Source of the DNA: Halobacillus salinarum
Lineage (GTDB): Bacteria; Bacillota; Bacilli; Bacillales; Halobacillaceae
Assembly (NCBI RefSeq): GCF_022919095.1
Contig: NZ_CP095073.1
Location: 2,108,001 to 2,172,000 of the forward strand
Length of the DNA: 64,000 nt
Direction of reading: 5' to 3'
Shown here: piece by piece, positions 8,090-18,534 of the stretch
Layout of the letters: each line of letters opens with the position of its first letter
Numbering within the stretch: position 1 is the first letter of the stretch
Translations under genes and position numbers: made by a program
The notes under the pieces: generated by a model
Databases searched by the model: none
What the model saw: only the letters and a program-made list of their open reading frames with translations
Told to the model about the DNA's origin: nothing

Positions 8090-10213
8090 ATGGATAATCA
8101 AATTAAGAAACGGTTAAAAGGCTATGTTCTCCGCTATAGTATTTGGTTAAAAGTTGGAATACCTTCTTTGCTTTTTGCTGTGTTCTTTTTTGCTTTATCC
8201 ATTTCCAACGTTTATACAAAGACTTATCATTTAGACAAGTTCAGTACAGCTGGAGAAACCATACGATCGCCAATCACTGTGGAAAATAAACGGAAAACGG
8301 AACTGGAAATCAGAAAGGCAACACAGGCAGTAGAAGAAAGGTATACAGTGTCTACATCCATCTCAGAGGAAAGGTTAGGGAAAATAGAGGAAATATTTGA
8401 TGCAGTAAGGGAGGTCCGGGACTCAGGTTCGCCCCAGCTGTCTAATGAAGAAATTTCTGTTAAACTGCGTAATCTACTGTCAGATGATATCATCGAAGAC
8501 CTTCCCCTCGGTGTATTCCAGCCTTTCCTTGAAGCAAATAAGCAGGATTTAGCTGCTGCTGAAGATCTCCTTATTTCTTCTCTCCAGTCTTCCTTTGACG
8601 AAGGAATAAAGTCGACCGACCTGACACATGCTGAAGACAATCTTCAGTTGAAAGTTCAATATTCCCAACTCCCGAATGCTATGAAACAATCGGTTTCAGA
8701 TTTAGGAAATTTTGCTTTAGTTGAAAATGCCTTGTTCGATCCTCAGAAAACAAATGAAGCCAGAAAAAAAGCGGCTTCTCAAGTCGAACCCGTAATTATC
8801 AGAGCTGGAGAAGTTCTCGTAACCGAAGGGGCTACAATTACAAACGATGTGTATGAAGAACTCCAGCTCACAGGCTTGCTGGATCAACAGAGAAATGGGC
8901 TCCCATTGCTGGGGTTAGGTGTTTTCTCATTATTGCTTGGAGCGATTATTTTTTACGAATGTCTGCGGCTCATTTCAAAAGAACAGTTACATGTACGGCA
9001 TTTGGCCGTAATCCTGCTCATTTCCATTTTCATGGCCGCAATCATGAAAATTGTCAGCCTGTACACCACGATCAATCAGCCCATTTATTATGCACTGCCA
9101 GCAGCGACGGGCACGATGCTTCTAAAGCTTTTGTGTAACGAACGAATAGCTCTTGTCCTGTCAATCGTGTATACTCTTATGGCTTGTCTATTATTTAACG
9201 GTGAAACTGCGGGCATGTTAAATGCAAACGCTGGCATTTACATAGCGCTGTCCCAGCTTGCGGGTGCCTACTTTCTCGTCAATACAAAAGACCGGCTGTC
9301 CATAGTTAAATCAAGTACAGGAGTGGCGGTTGTCAATATATTATCCGTTGTTTTCTTTATATTCATTTCCTTTGAAAAATATGCCTGGCTGGATGTGGTT
9401 CTTTACAGCGGCTATGGGGTGATTGCAGCTTATCTGGCTGCTGTGTTGACGATTGGGCTGCTCCCTTTTATTGAAGCGGGATTTGGTATTTTGTCAGATA
9501 GTAAATTGCTCGTTCTTTCCAACCCGAACCATCCTTTGTTAAGAAAAATTCTTATAGAAACGCCGGGAACTTATCATCACAGTGTCATGGTCGCAAATTT
9601 GAGTGAATCTGCCTGCGAAGCCGTAGGAGCAAATGGTTTGTTAGCAAGGGTAGCTGCTTATTATCACGACTTAGGAAAGACGGAGCACCCTCATTACTTT
9701 ATCGAAAACCAGATGGGAATGAAAAACCCTCATGACTTCCTGGAGCCGGAGCAGAGCGCTGAAATCATTATCAATCACCCATATGATGGTGCGAGACTGC
9801 TGGAGAAAGAAGGACTTCCTAAAGAAATTGTTGCCGTGGCTAGAGAGCATCACGGCACAACGCTGCTCAAGTATTTTTATCATAAGGCGAAGGAAAAGGG
9901 GAAAGAAGTATCTGAAGAGGATTTCCGTTATCCAGGTCCGAAGCCGCAATCGAAAGAAGCTGCAATTGTAAGCATTTGTGATTCAGTGGAAGCTGCTGTC
10001 CGCTCTCTGAACCATCCGACTGAAGAAAAGATTCGTTCGATTGTTCATTCGATCATTGAAAACAGGCTGCTGGATGAACAATTTGATAACTGCCGGTTAA
10101 CGTTTAAAGAACTAAAAATTATCGAAAATTCAATTTGTGAAACGCTGCAAGGGATCTTTCATTCAAGAATTCAATATCCAAATACAGATAGGTTGGTAAA
10201 GGAGGCAAAATAA
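8090..10213 (+). CDS. pgpH: cyclic-di-AMP phosphodiesterase PgpH (7TM-HD)
   Basis: This 707-residue membrane phosphohydrolase has an N-terminal anchor, a large extracellular 7TMR-HDED domain (about residues 55–270) and seven transmembrane helices (about 275–480). The cytoplasmic HD domain has the metal-binding HD pair in YYHDLGKTEHPHYF (His526–Asp527) and HHGTT further on. PgpH hydrolyses c-di-AMP to pApA and so tunes potassium and osmolyte transport, an important task in salt-adapted Bacillaceae. Its stop overlaps the ybeY start by one base (TAATG), indicating translational coupling. Confidence 0.95.
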   Translation: MDNQIKKRLKGYVLRYSIWLKVGIPSLLFAVFFFALSISNVYTKTYHLDKFSTAGETIRSPITVENKRKTELEIRKATQAVEERYTVSTSISEERLGKIEEIFDAVREVRDSGSPQLSNEEISVKLRNLLSDDIIEDLPLGVFQPFLEANKQDLAAAEDLLISSLQSSFDEGIKSTDLTHAEDNLQLKVQYSQLPNAMKQSVSDLGNFALVENALFDPQKTNEARKKAASQVEPVIIRAGEVLVTEGATITNDVYEELQLTGLLDQQRNGLPLLGLGVFSLLLGAIIFYECLRLISKEQLHVRHLAVILLISIFMAAIMKIVSLYTTINQPIYYALPAATGTMLLKLLCNERIALVLSIVYTLMACLLFNGETAGMLNANAGIYIALSQLAGAYFLVNTKDRLSIVKSSTGVAVVNILSVVFFIFISFEKYAWLDVVLYSGYGVIAAYLAAVLTIGLLPFIEAGFGILSDSKLLVLSNPNHPLLRKILIETPGTYHHSVMVANLSESACEAVGANGLLARVAAYYHDLGKTEHPHYFIENQMGMKNPHDFLEPEQSAEIIINHPYDGARLLEKEGLPKEIVAVAREHHGTTLLKYFYHKAKEKGKEVSEEDFRYPGPKPQSKEAAIVSICDSVEAAVRSLNHPTEEKIRSIVHSIIENRLLDEQFDNCRLTFKELKIIENSICETLQGIFHSRIQYPNTDRLVKEAK

Positions 10214-10683
10214 TGATTCAAATCGATTTTCAGGATGAAACAGAGTCGATCGATGAGGCTTTCGAGGATTTGATTAACCGAATTATTCAATTTGCAGGGG
10301 AAAAAGAGAATATCCCTGACGATTCAGAAGTATCCATCAGTTTTGTCGATGATACAAAAATTCAGGAGCTTAATAAGGAATACCGCGGAAAAAACCAGCC
10401 GACAGATGTTATTTCTTTTGCTATGCAGGAGCAGGGGGAAGGAGAGATGGAAATTGTTGAAGATGAACTTCCGTTGATGCTCGGGGATATCGTAATTTCT
10501 GTAGACAAAGCAAAGCAGCAGGCTGAAGAGTACAAGCATTCACTTGAACGAGAATTAGGTTTTCTCTCACTGCACGGTTTTTTACATTTATTAGGGTATG
10601 ACCATATGGACGCCGATGAGGAGAAAAAAATGTTTGGCAGACAAGAGGAAATTCTCAATGAATTTGGACTCAAAAGATCCTAA
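10213..10683 (+). CDS. ybeY: endoribonuclease YbeY (rRNA maturation)
   Basis: This 156-residue UPF0054 protein carries the three-histidine zinc motif in HGFLHLLGYDH near the C-terminus. YbeY takes part in 16S rRNA 3'-end processing and ribosome quality control. Length is normal. It sits between pgpH (one-base overlap) and dgkA (26-base overlap), the classic phoH–pgpH–ybeY–dgkA–era order. The start has GGAGGC seven bases upstream, inside the end of pgpH. Confidence 0.95.
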   Translation: MIQIDFQDETESIDEAFEDLINRIIQFAGEKENIPDDSEVSISFVDDTKIQELNKEYRGKNQPTDVISFAMQEQGEGEMEIVEDELPLMLGDIVISVDKAKQQAEEYKHSLERELGFLSLHGFLHLLGYDHMDADEEKKMFGRQEEILNEFGLKRS

Positions 10684-11050
10684 GCCGAAGAAAAAGTTCA
10701 TAGGGTTTATTTTTGCCTGGAGGGGAATCGTTGAAGTTTATAAAACAGAAAGGAATTTCCGTTTTCACGTCGCAGCAGCGATTGGCGTCGTAGCAGCAGG
10801 GTTCTTATTCGATGTAACCAGGTTGGAATGGGCTGTCCTTCTTACGATCATTCCTTTAGTTATGGCTCTTGAAATGATTAATTCGAGTATAGAGAGAGTA
10901 ATGGATTACTTAAGCCCAGAGAGAGATCCTCTTGTAGGAATGATTAAAGATATCTCTGCTGGCGCTGTGCTTGTTGCATCGATTTTCGCAGTCCTGATTG
11001 CTATCTTGATCTTTCTCCCTAAAATGATATCCTTCAGCTGGCCTTGGTGA
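10658..11050 (+). CDS. dgkA: undecaprenol/diacylglycerol kinase DgkA
   Basis: This 130-residue, three-helix membrane kinase has the family signature EMINSSIERVMD (about residues 75–86). In Gram-positives DgkA mainly phosphorylates undecaprenol, recycling the lipid carrier for wall synthesis. The ATG at 10658, inside ybeY, follows AAGAGGA and gives the usual short charged N-terminus before the first helix. In B. subtilis cdd follows; here cdd is absent and era is next. Confidence 0.92.
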   Translation: MNLDSKDPKPKKKFIGFIFAWRGIVEVYKTERNFRFHVAAAIGVVAAGFLFDVTRLEWAVLLTIIPLVMALEMINSSIERVMDYLSPERDPLVGMIKDISAGAVLVASIFAVLIAILIFLPKMISFSWPW

Positions 11051-11122
11051 AAATGAATGGTATTTGTAGTAAGATAAGAATACGCTGCATTTATTATTTA
11101 AGTGAACAATGGAGGAACAACA

Positions 11123-12028
11123 ATGACAGAAATATTTAAGTCGGGCTTTGTCGCAATAGTAGGAAGGCCGAATGTCGGGAAATCAACATTTATGAACCGC
11201 GTTATTGGCGAAAAAATTGCGATCATGAGTGATAAGCCCCAGACAACAAGAAATAAAATTCAAGGCGTATTTACTGATAAAGAAGCACAAATTATATTTA
11301 TAGATACTCCTGGTATTCATAAGCCCAAGCATAAGCTTGGAGATTATATGGTTCATGTGGCTGAGAACAGCCTTAATGAAGTGGACGCCGTGATGTTCAT
11401 GGTCAATGCCGAAGAGGGTTACGGCAGAGGCGACCAATTTATTTTAGACCGCTTGCAGAAAGTATCTCAGCCCGTGTTTTTGGTATTAAATAAAATAGAT
11501 CGAGTCCACCCTGACCAGCTGCTACCTTTGATCGATCAATATCGTGAGAAGCTGAGTTTTGAAGAGGTCGTTCCTATTTCTGCTTTGGAAGGGAACAATG
11601 TCAGCCATCTTCTTGAGGTTTTGAAGGGGTTACTGCCTGAAGGGCCGCAATTTTATCCTGAGGATCAATTGACAGACCACCCGGAGCGATTTATTGTCAG
11701 TGAGTTTATCCGGGAAAAAGTCCTGCATTTGACCCGCGAAGAAATCCCGCATTCCATTGCTGTCGTGATTGAAAATATTGAACAACGCGAAAACTCTAAT
11801 GCTGTTTTAATTCAGGCAGCCATTATTGTGGAACGTCAGTCACAAAAAGGGATTATTATCGGGAAGCAGGGAAGTATGCTGAAGGAAATTGGAAAACGAG
11901 CAAGGAAAGATATAGAGGCGCTTCTCGGCAGCAACGTTTATTTAGAGCTATGGGTTAAAGTACAGAAAGACTGGAGAAATCGTCAAGTTCAACTCAGTGA
12001 TTTTGGCTATCGTGAAGAGGATTATTAA
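11123..12028 (+). CDS. era: GTPase Era
   Basis: This 301-residue protein has G1 GRPNVGKS, G2 QTTRNK, G3 DTPG and G4 NKID motifs in the first 170 residues. A C-terminal KH domain contains [15 protein letters not shown]. Era binds the 3' end of 16S rRNA and helps assemble the 30S subunit. I use the ATG at 11123, seven bases after GGAGGA, which gives the conserved [20 protein letters not shown] beginning. The upstream in-frame start at 11102 overlaps the ribosome site. Confidence 0.96.
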   Translation: MTEIFKSGFVAIVGRPNVGKSTFMNRVIGEKIAIMSDKPQTTRNKIQGVFTDKEAQIIFIDTPGIHKPKHKLGDYMVHVAENSLNEVDAVMFMVNAEEGYGRGDQFILDRLQKVSQPVFLVLNKIDRVHPDQLLPLIDQYREKLSFEEVVPISALEGNNVSHLLEVLKGLLPEGPQFYPEDQLTDHPERFIVSEFIREKVLHLTREEIPHSIAVVIENIEQRENSNAVLIQAAIIVERQSQKGIIIGKQGSMLKEIGKRARKDIEALLGSNVYLELWVKVQKDWRNRQVQLSDFGYREEDY

Positions 12029-12124
12029 CACTGGAAAAAATTAAGCCTTATGATTTTCACCTCGGGAAACATTCTAATAATGTAACGTATGTTTATGACT
12101 GACAGTGGAAAGGCGGTGTTTCTT

Positions 12125-12274
12125 GTGCTCGATTTACCTTGGAATGTGTTTCGGCAGACAGGAAACATAGAAACCTATTTGTTAATAAAAGAATTGGAGA
12201 TATCAGAACAACAGGCTGATGGTCAGCCAAATGTCCTCGCTGAAAACGAAACTTCTGACGACCCTAACATTTAA
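12125..12274 (+). CDS. yqzL: small protein YqzL
   Basis: This 49-residue protein contains LPWNVFRQTGNIETYLLIKELE, the hallmark of the YqzL family found between era and recO in Bacillus. Function is unknown. The best start is GTG 12125, eight bases after GGAAAGGCGG; the ATG at 12089 would add a poorly conserved leader. The Glu-rich tail after residue 25 is longer than I expect for the B. subtilis homologue. recO begins about 20 bases downstream. Confidence 0.8.
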   Translation: MLDLPWNVFRQTGNIETYLLIKELEISEQQADGQPNVLAENETSDDPNI

Positions 12275-12294
12275 AAAAGCAGGTGAACAGGTTG

Positions 12295-13035
12295 TTGGAA
12301 AAAATAGAAGGGATTGTCCTTCGTACGAGAGATTATGGAGAAACCCATAAGATCGTAACTCTTATGACCAGGGAAAAGGGAAAGATTGGTGCAATGGCCC
12401 GAGGGGCTAAAAAACCAAAAAGCCGCATGGCTGCTGTAACCCAGCCATTTATCCACGGCATGTATTTAATTCAACTTGGCAGCGGGCTTGGATCCATGAG
12501 TCAAGGGGAGATGATGACGTCCTTGAGGTCTATACGGGAAGATATCGTTCTTGCAGCCTATGCTTCTTATTTAGCCGAAATGACGGATCGTCTCATTGAT
12601 GAAAAACAGCCCGATCCCTTTTTGTTTGAACAGCTCCTTCAATCCTTTATTTGGATAGCAGAGGGGAAAGACCCTGCCATTATCAGTATGATTTACGAGT
12701 TGAAAATTTATAAGAAAGCAGGATTTGCTCCTCAGCTGGACCAATGCGTGAATTGTGGGAGTACCAGTGCCCCCTTTTCCTTTTCTATATCAGAAGGGGG
12801 ATATTTATGTTCAAGCTGCCGGCACTTAGATCCAGAAGCTTCCCATATGAGTGATCCTCTAGCGAGACTTTTTCGTCTTTTGTTACATATGGATGTTAAA
12901 AGGATCGGTCAAATATCCATAAAACCTGAAAATAAAAAACTTTTGCGCCAGCTGCTTGATCAATACTATGATCAATACGGAGGTTATCTCTTAAAATCAA
13001 AGAAATTTTTGAACCAGCTTGATTTGTTTGCGTAG
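12295..13035 (+). CDS. recO: DNA repair protein RecO
   Basis: This protein of about 246 residues has an N-terminal OB fold (EGIVLRTRDYGETHKIVTLMT), a helical core and a zinc site made by CVNCG and CSSC (about residues 155–180). RecO loads RecA onto SSB-coated single-stranded DNA with RecR. No ATG is available at the conserved N-terminus. Two adjacent TTG codons (12292, 12295) sit 6–9 bases after AGGTG, and an earlier GTG at 12283 overlaps that site. The exact start is therefore uncertain by four residues. Confidence 0.92.
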   Translation: MEKIEGIVLRTRDYGETHKIVTLMTREKGKIGAMARGAKKPKSRMAAVTQPFIHGMYLIQLGSGLGSMSQGEMMTSLRSIREDIVLAAYASYLAEMTDRLIDEKQPDPFLFEQLLQSFIWIAEGKDPAIISMIYELKIYKKAGFAPQLDQCVNCGSTSAPFSFSISEGGYLCSSCRHLDPEASHMSDPLARLFRLLLHMDVKRIGQISIKPENKKLLRQLLDQYYDQYGGYLLKSKKFLNQLDLFA

Positions 13036-13039
13036 CTTA

Positions 13040-13068
13040 TTGACAAACGTAAAAAGTTTAAGTATTAT
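13040..13068 (+). promoter_or_regulatory. sigma-A promoter of the glyQS T-box transcript
   Basis: TTGACA (13040–13045), a 17-base spacer and TATTAT (13063–13068) lie about 25 bases upstream of the T-box stem I. Confidence 0.78.
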
Positions 13069-13090
13069 TTTTTATACTAAAATTTATCAT

Positions 13091-13290
13091 TGCGACGAAG
13101 GAAAGTAGTAGCTGAATACCTCCCCATAACCAGCGAGCCTGTGACGGTGAAAGACAGGCGGGTAAGGTGCAGTGAAGGCGTTCTGGAGCATAAGTTATAC
13201 AAAGCGGCTCTCTTAAAGATAGAGAGCAAGTAGGGTGGAACCGCGGAAATCCCGTCCCTATGTCAGTGAGACATAGGGACGGGATTTTAT
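13091..13290 (+). promoter_or_regulatory. glycine T-box riboswitch
   Basis: The leader has a stem I start GCGACGAAGGAAAGTAGTA, an AGCGAGCC bulge region and the invariant T-box sequence AGGGTGGAACCGCG at 13232–13245. A terminator follows: CCCGTCCCTATGT (13251–13263) paired with ACATAGGGACGGG (13271–13283), then T residues. Uncharged tRNA binds the specifier and the T-box and favours the antiterminator. The codon GGC at 13177–13179, just before TTCTGGAGC, is a plausible glycine specifier; that assignment is inferred from the usual spacing. The target is glyQS. Confidence 0.92.
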
Positions 13291-13316
13291 TGTTTATGGA
13301 AAAGGGAGGAAATGGC

Positions 13317-14204
13317 ATGAATATTCAAAATATGATCTTAACCTTGCAGAGACACTGGTCCAACGAGGGATGTCTACTCATGCAGGCGTATGATGTAGAA
13401 AAAGGGGCCGGCACAATGTCGCCTATGACTCTTCTACGCAGTCTTGGGCCAGAGCCATGGAACGTGGCGTATGTAGAGCCTTCTCGCCGCCCGGCTGACG
13501 GACGTTACGGGCAAAATCCAAATCGGTTGTATCAGCATCACCAATTTCAAGTCATTATGAAGCCTTCTCCTGATAATATTCAGGAACTTTATTTACAATC
13601 CTTGGAAGCCCTCGGGATCGATCCCTTAAAGCATGACATCCGTTTCGTTGAAGATAACTGGGAGAACCCTACCTTAGGCGCTGCGGGCTTAGGATGGGAA
13701 GTATGGCTTGACGGCATGGAAATTACCCAGTTTACTTATTTCCAGCAAATTGGAGGCTTAGAAGCAAGGCCGGTTTCTGCTGAAATCACCTACGGTCTGG
13801 AGAGACTTGCCTCCTATATTCAGGATAAGGAAAATGTATTCGAATTGGAATGGACCAATGGTGTAACTGTCGGTGATATTTTTATGCAGCCGGAAGTGGA
13901 GCATTCCACTTATACCTTCGAAGAGTCTGATGAAGAAATGCTTTTTACTTTATTTAATACTTACGAAAAAGAGGCAGCAAGGATTATGGAAAAAGGCTTA
14001 GTTTTTCCTGCTTACGATTATGTACTTAAATGCTCCCACACTTTTAATCTTTTAGATGCCAAAGGAGTCATCTCTGTAACGGAGAGAACGGGATACATCG
14101 GCAGGGTGAGGAAGCTTGCTCGGTCCATTGCTAAAGCCTATGTACAGGAACGTGAGCGTTTAGGCTTCCCAATGCTGAATGAGGAGGATGGTCTTCATGA
14201 GTAA
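13317..14204 (+). CDS. glyQ: glycyl-tRNA synthetase alpha subunit
   Basis: This 295-residue class II synthetase alpha chain has motif 2 and motif 3 regions in [17 protein letters not shown] and [12 protein letters not shown]. With GlyS it forms the alpha2beta2 enzyme that charges tRNA-Gly. ATG 13317 follows AAAGGGAGGA by six bases and gives the family start [13 protein letters not shown]. An upstream in-frame ATG lies inside the T-box terminator and is not used. The stop overlaps glyS by eight bases. Confidence 0.96.
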   Translation: MNIQNMILTLQRHWSNEGCLLMQAYDVEKGAGTMSPMTLLRSLGPEPWNVAYVEPSRRPADGRYGQNPNRLYQHHQFQVIMKPSPDNIQELYLQSLEALGIDPLKHDIRFVEDNWENPTLGAAGLGWEVWLDGMEITQFTYFQQIGGLEARPVSAEITYGLERLASYIQDKENVFELEWTNGVTVGDIFMQPEVEHSTYTFEESDEEMLFTLFNTYEKEAARIMEKGLVFPAYDYVLKCSHTFNLLDAKGVISVTERTGYIGRVRKLARSIAKAYVQERERLGFPMLNEEDGLHE

Positions 14205-16281
14205 TACTGTATTGTTTGAACTTGGGCTCGAGGAAATGCCGGCAAGGTTTATGGATGACGCCCTCCACCAGTTACATTCAAAAACTATAAGCTGGCTTAA
14301 GGATCACCGGATTCCTTATGGAACAGTAGCTGTGTTTTCAACTCCCCGCCGGTTAGCTGTGAAGATTACAGAAGTGGAATCAAAACAGCCTGATATTGAG
14401 GAAGAAGCGAAGGGGCCGGCCAAAAACATCGCCTTAACCGAGGCAGGAGAGTGGACAAAAGCAGCAATAGGTTTCTCAAAAGGACAGGGAAAAACGGTCG
14501 ATGATATTTATTTTAAGGAGATCAATGGAACGGATTACGTCCATGTGACAAAATTTATTAAAGGAACGAATACGAGTGAACTATTTCGTGAGTTTAAGGA
14601 CGTATTTTTAAGTCTTACTTTTCCGAAAAACATGCGCTGGGGGACTTCAGATCTTAAATATGCCCGCCCGATTCGCTGGATTACTGCCTTGTTTGGAAAA
14701 GAAATCATTCCTTTTGAAATCGAAGGTGTACACACGAGCAGCGTTACCTTTGGACATCGTTTCCTCGGCAGTGAATTAAGACTGGAAGAAGCGGGAAGAT
14801 ATGAAGAGACGCTAGAGGATCAATTCGTTTTAGTCAATGTGGAGACTCGAAAAGAAAAAATTAGAAGGCAGCTGCACGAGCTCGAGAAAGAAAATCATTG
14901 GCAGCTTGTCCTAGATGAAGAGCTGCTTAATGAAGTTACTCATTTAGTAGAGTATCCGACGGTTTTCAGCGGCAGCTTTAATGAAACTTTTCTGGAAGTA
15001 CCTGAAGAAGCTCTTATTACTTCCATGAAAGAACATCAGCGTTATTTTCCAGTTCGAAATCATCAAGGTGAATTGCTTGCCCATTTTGCTGGGGTTAGGA
15101 ATGGGAATGAGGATCATATTGACATCGTTGCAAAAGGAAATGAAAAAGTATTAAAAGCCCGTCTGTCTGATGCTCAATTTTTCTTTGAAGAGGATCAGAA
15201 AACTTCCATCCATGAATATTTAGCAAAATTGAACCGAATGGTTTATCAAGAAGAGTTAGGTACTCTACGGGATAAAGTAGATCGGATTGTAGCCATAACT
15301 GAAAAACTTTGCAGCACGCTCAAGCTGGATGAAAGCACGGGTACATTGGCCAAACGCGCAGCAGAAATTTGTAAATTTGACTTAGTTACCCATATGGTAG
15401 ATGAATTTTCCGAGCTCCAAGGAGTTATGGGTGAAAAGTATGCCCGGCTTTTTGGGGAAGATGAAGCGGTAGCTGCGGCGGTTAATGAACATTACATGCC
15501 AAGGCAGGCAAATGGAAAACTCCCGGAAACTGAAACTGGATCAATTGTGAGCCTTGCAGATAAGCTTGATACGATTGCTGGTTCGATTGGAATAGGGAAT
15601 ATTCCAACAGGATCACAGGACCCATATGGCTTACGCAGGCAGGCTCTGGGTATATTGGAAACCATTCAAAAACAACAGTGGTCCGTCAAACTTGAAGATC
15701 TCATAGAACTTGTTTTGTCCATGTATGAAGAGCTGAATTTATCTCTCCGTCCGTTAAATGAAGTGAAAGAAGATCTGTTTGAGTTTTTCAAGCTGCGTGC
15801 TGAATACTTGCTTAAAGAAGCAAAGGTGGACCCGGATATTGTGGAAGCTGTACTCGCAGAAGGAGTTCAAAGCTACCCTTTTACACTTAAGAAAGCCAAT
15901 CTTCTTATGCAGAAGCGTCAGGACGAAGCTTTTAAAGAGGTTCACGAGGCATTGGGAAGAGTATTAAACTTAGCCAAGAAAGCTGGTTCCGAGCAAGTAA
16001 ATATCAACTTGTTTCAAAATCAATCGGAAAAAGAGCTTTATGAAGCTTACCAAAGCGTCCATGATTCATATTTGAATGCACTTGCCCGGGGAGACGCTGA
16101 AACGGCTCTATTTGAGTTAAGTGGACTTGCTTCAGTTATTCATCGCTTCTTTGATGAGACAATGGTTATGACAGATGAGGAAGATGTTAGAAAGAATCGG
16201 TTAGCACTGCTTCAGCTTATAGCTAATGACATTCTGCTATTTGCGGATATTAATGCAGTTCAATGGAAACAGCACTATTAA
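14197..16281 (+). CDS. glyS: glycyl-tRNA synthetase beta subunit
   Basis: This 694-residue beta chain begins [13 protein letters not shown] and includes the HD-like core ([18 protein letters not shown], around residue 400) and a C-terminal DALR-type anticodon-binding domain. It supplies tRNA recognition for the GlyQS enzyme. The start overlaps the glyQ end and has GAGGAGG upstream, so the pair is translationally coupled and shares T-box control. Length is normal for Bacillus. Confidence 0.96.
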   Translation: MSNTVLFELGLEEMPARFMDDALHQLHSKTISWLKDHRIPYGTVAVFSTPRRLAVKITEVESKQPDIEEEAKGPAKNIALTEAGEWTKAAIGFSKGQGKTVDDIYFKEINGTDYVHVTKFIKGTNTSELFREFKDVFLSLTFPKNMRWGTSDLKYARPIRWITALFGKEIIPFEIEGVHTSSVTFGHRFLGSELRLEEAGRYEETLEDQFVLVNVETRKEKIRRQLHELEKENHWQLVLDEELLNEVTHLVEYPTVFSGSFNETFLEVPEEALITSMKEHQRYFPVRNHQGELLAHFAGVRNGNEDHIDIVAKGNEKVLKARLSDAQFFFEEDQKTSIHEYLAKLNRMVYQEELGTLRDKVDRIVAITEKLCSTLKLDESTGTLAKRAAEICKFDLVTHMVDEFSELQGVMGEKYARLFGEDEAVAAAVNEHYMPRQANGKLPETETGSIVSLADKLDTIAGSIGIGNIPTGSQDPYGLRRQALGILETIQKQQWSVKLEDLIELVLSMYEELNLSLRPLNEVKEDLFEFFKLRAEYLLKEAKVDPDIVEAVLAEGVQSYPFTLKKANLLMQKRQDEAFKEVHEALGRVLNLAKKAGSEQVNINLFQNQSEKELYEAYQSVHDSYLNALARGDAETALFELSGLASVIHRFFDETMVMTDEEDVRKNRLALLQLIANDILLFADINAVQWKQHY

Positions 16282-16366
16282 CCTTTCAACTTTTACGCCT
16301 GTGAATATTTGAGATATAATTAATAAATAGTATGTCATAGTCAGCGGATCAGGGTGGTGAAAGAGT

Positions 16367-16996
16367 GTGGAATTGTCTAATCGTCAAGAACAGATTATTC
16401 AGATCGTAAAGGATAATGGACCTATTACGGGAGAAAATATCGCCGAGCAGTTAAATCTGACACGTGCTACCTTAAGGCCGGACCTCGCGATTTTAACGAT
16501 GGCTGGTTTTTTGGACGCACGTCCGCGCGTCGGGTACTTTTTTACAGGTAAATCCGGTTCTGAACTATTAACCGAAAAACTTAAAAAGTTTAAAGTAAAG
16601 GAATTCCAATCTGTCCCGATTGTTGTAGAGGAAAACGTTTCGGTTTACGATGCAATTTGTGCTATGTTTCTTGAAGATGTCGGAACCTTGTTTGTTACGA
16701 ATGATCAGACGCTTCTCGTAGGAGTGCTTTCAAGAAAAGATTTATTAAGAGCTAGTATGGGAAACCAAGACTTAACTTCAATCCCTGTTCATATTATTAT
16801 GACAAGAATGCCGAACATTACGATTTGTAAAGAGGATGACCTTCTGCTGGATGCAGCACAGAAACTGATTGAGAAACAAATTGACGGCCTCCCAGTAGTC
16901 AAGGCGGCAGACGATGGTATGGAGGTAATTGGAAGATTGACGAAAACGAATATTACTAAGGCACTGGTGGAACTAGGACGGGATGAACACATATAA
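16367..16996 (+). CDS. ccpN: gluconeogenesis repressor CcpN
   Basis: This 209-residue regulator has an N-terminal winged helix-turn-helix ([21 protein letters not shown], about residues 19–40) followed by two CBS domains (about 75–205) that bind nucleotides. In B. subtilis CcpN represses gapB and pckA in the presence of glucose. The start is GTG 16367 after AGGGTGGTGAAAG. It is directly followed by ppsR, as in Bacillus, although neither gapB nor pckA lies in the window. Confidence 0.94.
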   Translation: MELSNRQEQIIQIVKDNGPITGENIAEQLNLTRATLRPDLAILTMAGFLDARPRVGYFFTGKSGSELLTEKLKKFKVKEFQSVPIVVEENVSVYDAICAMFLEDVGTLFVTNDQTLLVGVLSRKDLLRASMGNQDLTSIPVHIIMTRMPNITICKEDDLLLDAAQKLIEKQIDGLPVVKAADDGMEVIGRLTKTNITKALVELGRDEHI

Positions 16997-17021
16997 GATG
17001 CGAAACGAGGAGGGAAGAGGG

Positions 17022-17834
17022 ATGAAGAAACCATTAATTTACGTAATATCAGATTCAGTTGGCGAAACGGCAGAACTTGTGGTCAAAGCAGCACTAAGCC
17101 AATTTGACGATGGACCATTTGATCTTCAGCGTGTGCCTTACGTGGAAGATAAGGGAACAATTAATGAGACCATTCAACAGGCTAAGGAACAGGAAGCAAT
17201 GATCGGCTTCACCCTTGTCATACCCGAATTCAGGGCTCATCTTCTTGCAGAAGCCAAAAAATATAATATCGAATGCATAGATATTATGGGTCCAATGATG
17301 GATGCTATGGAACGCTATTTTAAAACAGAACCCCGGCTTGAACCTGGTCTTGTTCATAAGTTGGATGAGGACTACTTCAAACGTGTGGAAGCCATAGAGT
17401 TTGCCGTCCGATATGACGATGGACGTGATCCGAGAGGCATCAGCAAAGCAGATATTGTATTAATAGGGGTCTCAAGAACGTCGAAGACACCTTTGTCACA
17501 GTACTTAGCCCACAAGCGCCTTAAGGTGGCTAACGTTCCCATCGTGCCGGAGGTCGAACCGCCTAGAGAATTGTTCCGGGTAGATCCGGATAAGTGTATC
17601 GGTTTAAAAATCAGCCCTGAAAAGCTGAATGATATACGAAAAGAACGGCTGAAATCTTTAGGACTTGGAGCTCAGGCAAGTTATGCAAACATGGACCGAA
17701 TTCATCAAGAGCTTGATCATTTTAATCAAGTGGTCGACCGCATTGGCTGTCACGTAATAGACGTATCGAACAAGGCAGTTGAAGAAACCGCGAACGTAAT
17801 TATGAATAAATTACGTGAGGAAGCCCAACAATAG
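17022..17834 (+). CDS. ppsR: PEP synthase/PPDK regulatory kinase-phosphorylase
   Basis: This 270-residue DUF299 protein has a P-loop-like [13 protein letters not shown] (about residue 150) and a nucleotide-binding DSVGETAE at the N-terminus. Family members both inactivate, by ADP-dependent phosphorylation, and reactivate, by Pi-dependent dephosphorylation, pyruvate phosphate dikinase or PEP synthase. It corresponds to B. subtilis yqfL. ATG 17022 follows GGGAAGAGG and gives the conserved [12 protein letters not shown] beginning. Pairing with ccpN fits a role in the pyruvate/PEP node; the target enzyme is not in this window. Confidence 0.93.
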   Translation: MKKPLIYVISDSVGETAELVVKAALSQFDDGPFDLQRVPYVEDKGTINETIQQAKEQEAMIGFTLVIPEFRAHLLAEAKKYNIECIDIMGPMMDAMERYFKTEPRLEPGLVHKLDEDYFKRVEAIEFAVRYDDGRDPRGISKADIVLIGVSRTSKTPLSQYLAHKRLKVANVPIVPEVEPPRELFRVDPDKCIGLKISPEKLNDIRKERLKSLGLGAQASYANMDRIHQELDHFNQVVDRIGCHVIDVSNKAVEETANVIMNKLREEAQQ

Positions 17835-17851
17835 TACAAATTAAGTAGAAA

Positions 17852-17880
17852 GTCGCGCAGCGGACAGCGCGGCTTTTCTT
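17852..17880 (+). terminator. terminator after ppsR
   Basis: GTCGCGC and GCGCGGC (one G-U) form a 7-bp stem with an 8–9 base loop followed by TTTTCTT. Confidence 0.75.
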
Positions 17881-18037
17881 AAGGAAAAAGAATAAAATCC
17901 TGGCTTAATAGTCATTAATGTAATATAATAATATTTTGTGAAAAAAGAAGGTAGATGAACGTGAGGAATACTTGTCAGAAAAATAAAACATTCGTAATAT
18001 GGCAGGATTCTTCCTATCATTGTAGAAGTACAAGATT

Positions 18038-18496
18038 ATGCTAAAACAAAGACCTGATATATGGGTAGATGCTGACAGCTGCCCGGTCAAAGATGAAATT
18101 TTAGAAACCAGTTCATTGTTTTCGATCACGCCGTTGTTTATAACTACAATTAATCATTTTAGCGGAAAAGCCGAAGGATCCTGGACTTTTCTTGATGATG
18201 GTTCGCAATCTGTCGATCTTTATATTGTAAATCATGTAAAACCCGGGGACATTGTGATTACTCAGGACCTGTCTCTCGCCGTATTGTTAACGTCGAGAAG
18301 GGTTTATGTAATAACTCCTAGAGGTAAACTAATTAATGAAGAAGATGCTGATGAAATTATGTTTTATAAGCATTTGAGACAGAAAACGGTAAAGAGAAAG
18401 GGGAAATGGAAAGGACCCTCTTCATTTACGAATGAGGACAGGGAAGCATTTACTCAGGTTTTTAAAAAAACTTTGTCTTCCTTTGAAGGGATTTAG
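18038..18496 (+). CDS. yqxD: YaiI/YqxD family protein (UPF0178)
   Basis: This 152-residue protein has the PIN-like family landmarks: WVDADSCPVKDEI at the start, GDIVITQDLSLA and an ITPRGKLINEEDADEIM block. Members are widely conserved but uncharacterised; the acidic residues suggest a metal-dependent nuclease, which is inference. Its place directly before dnaG is standard in Bacillus. The ribosome site ahead of the ATG is weak, and about 200 bases of AT-rich sequence separate it from ppsR. Confidence 0.9.
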   Translation: MLKQRPDIWVDADSCPVKDEILETSSLFSITPLFITTINHFSGKAEGSWTFLDDGSQSVDLYIVNHVKPGDIVITQDLSLAVLLTSRRVYVITPRGKLINEEDADEIMFYKHLRQKTVKRKGKWKGPSSFTNEDREAFTQVFKKTLSSFEGI

Positions 18497-18534
18497 TAGT
18501 CTATAACGAATATTTTTTTAATATGGTGATTAGT

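Noticed and set aside
9671-9949. Minus-strand open frame inside pgpH
   Set aside because: It overlaps the conserved HD domain completely and has no ribosome site or family resemblance.
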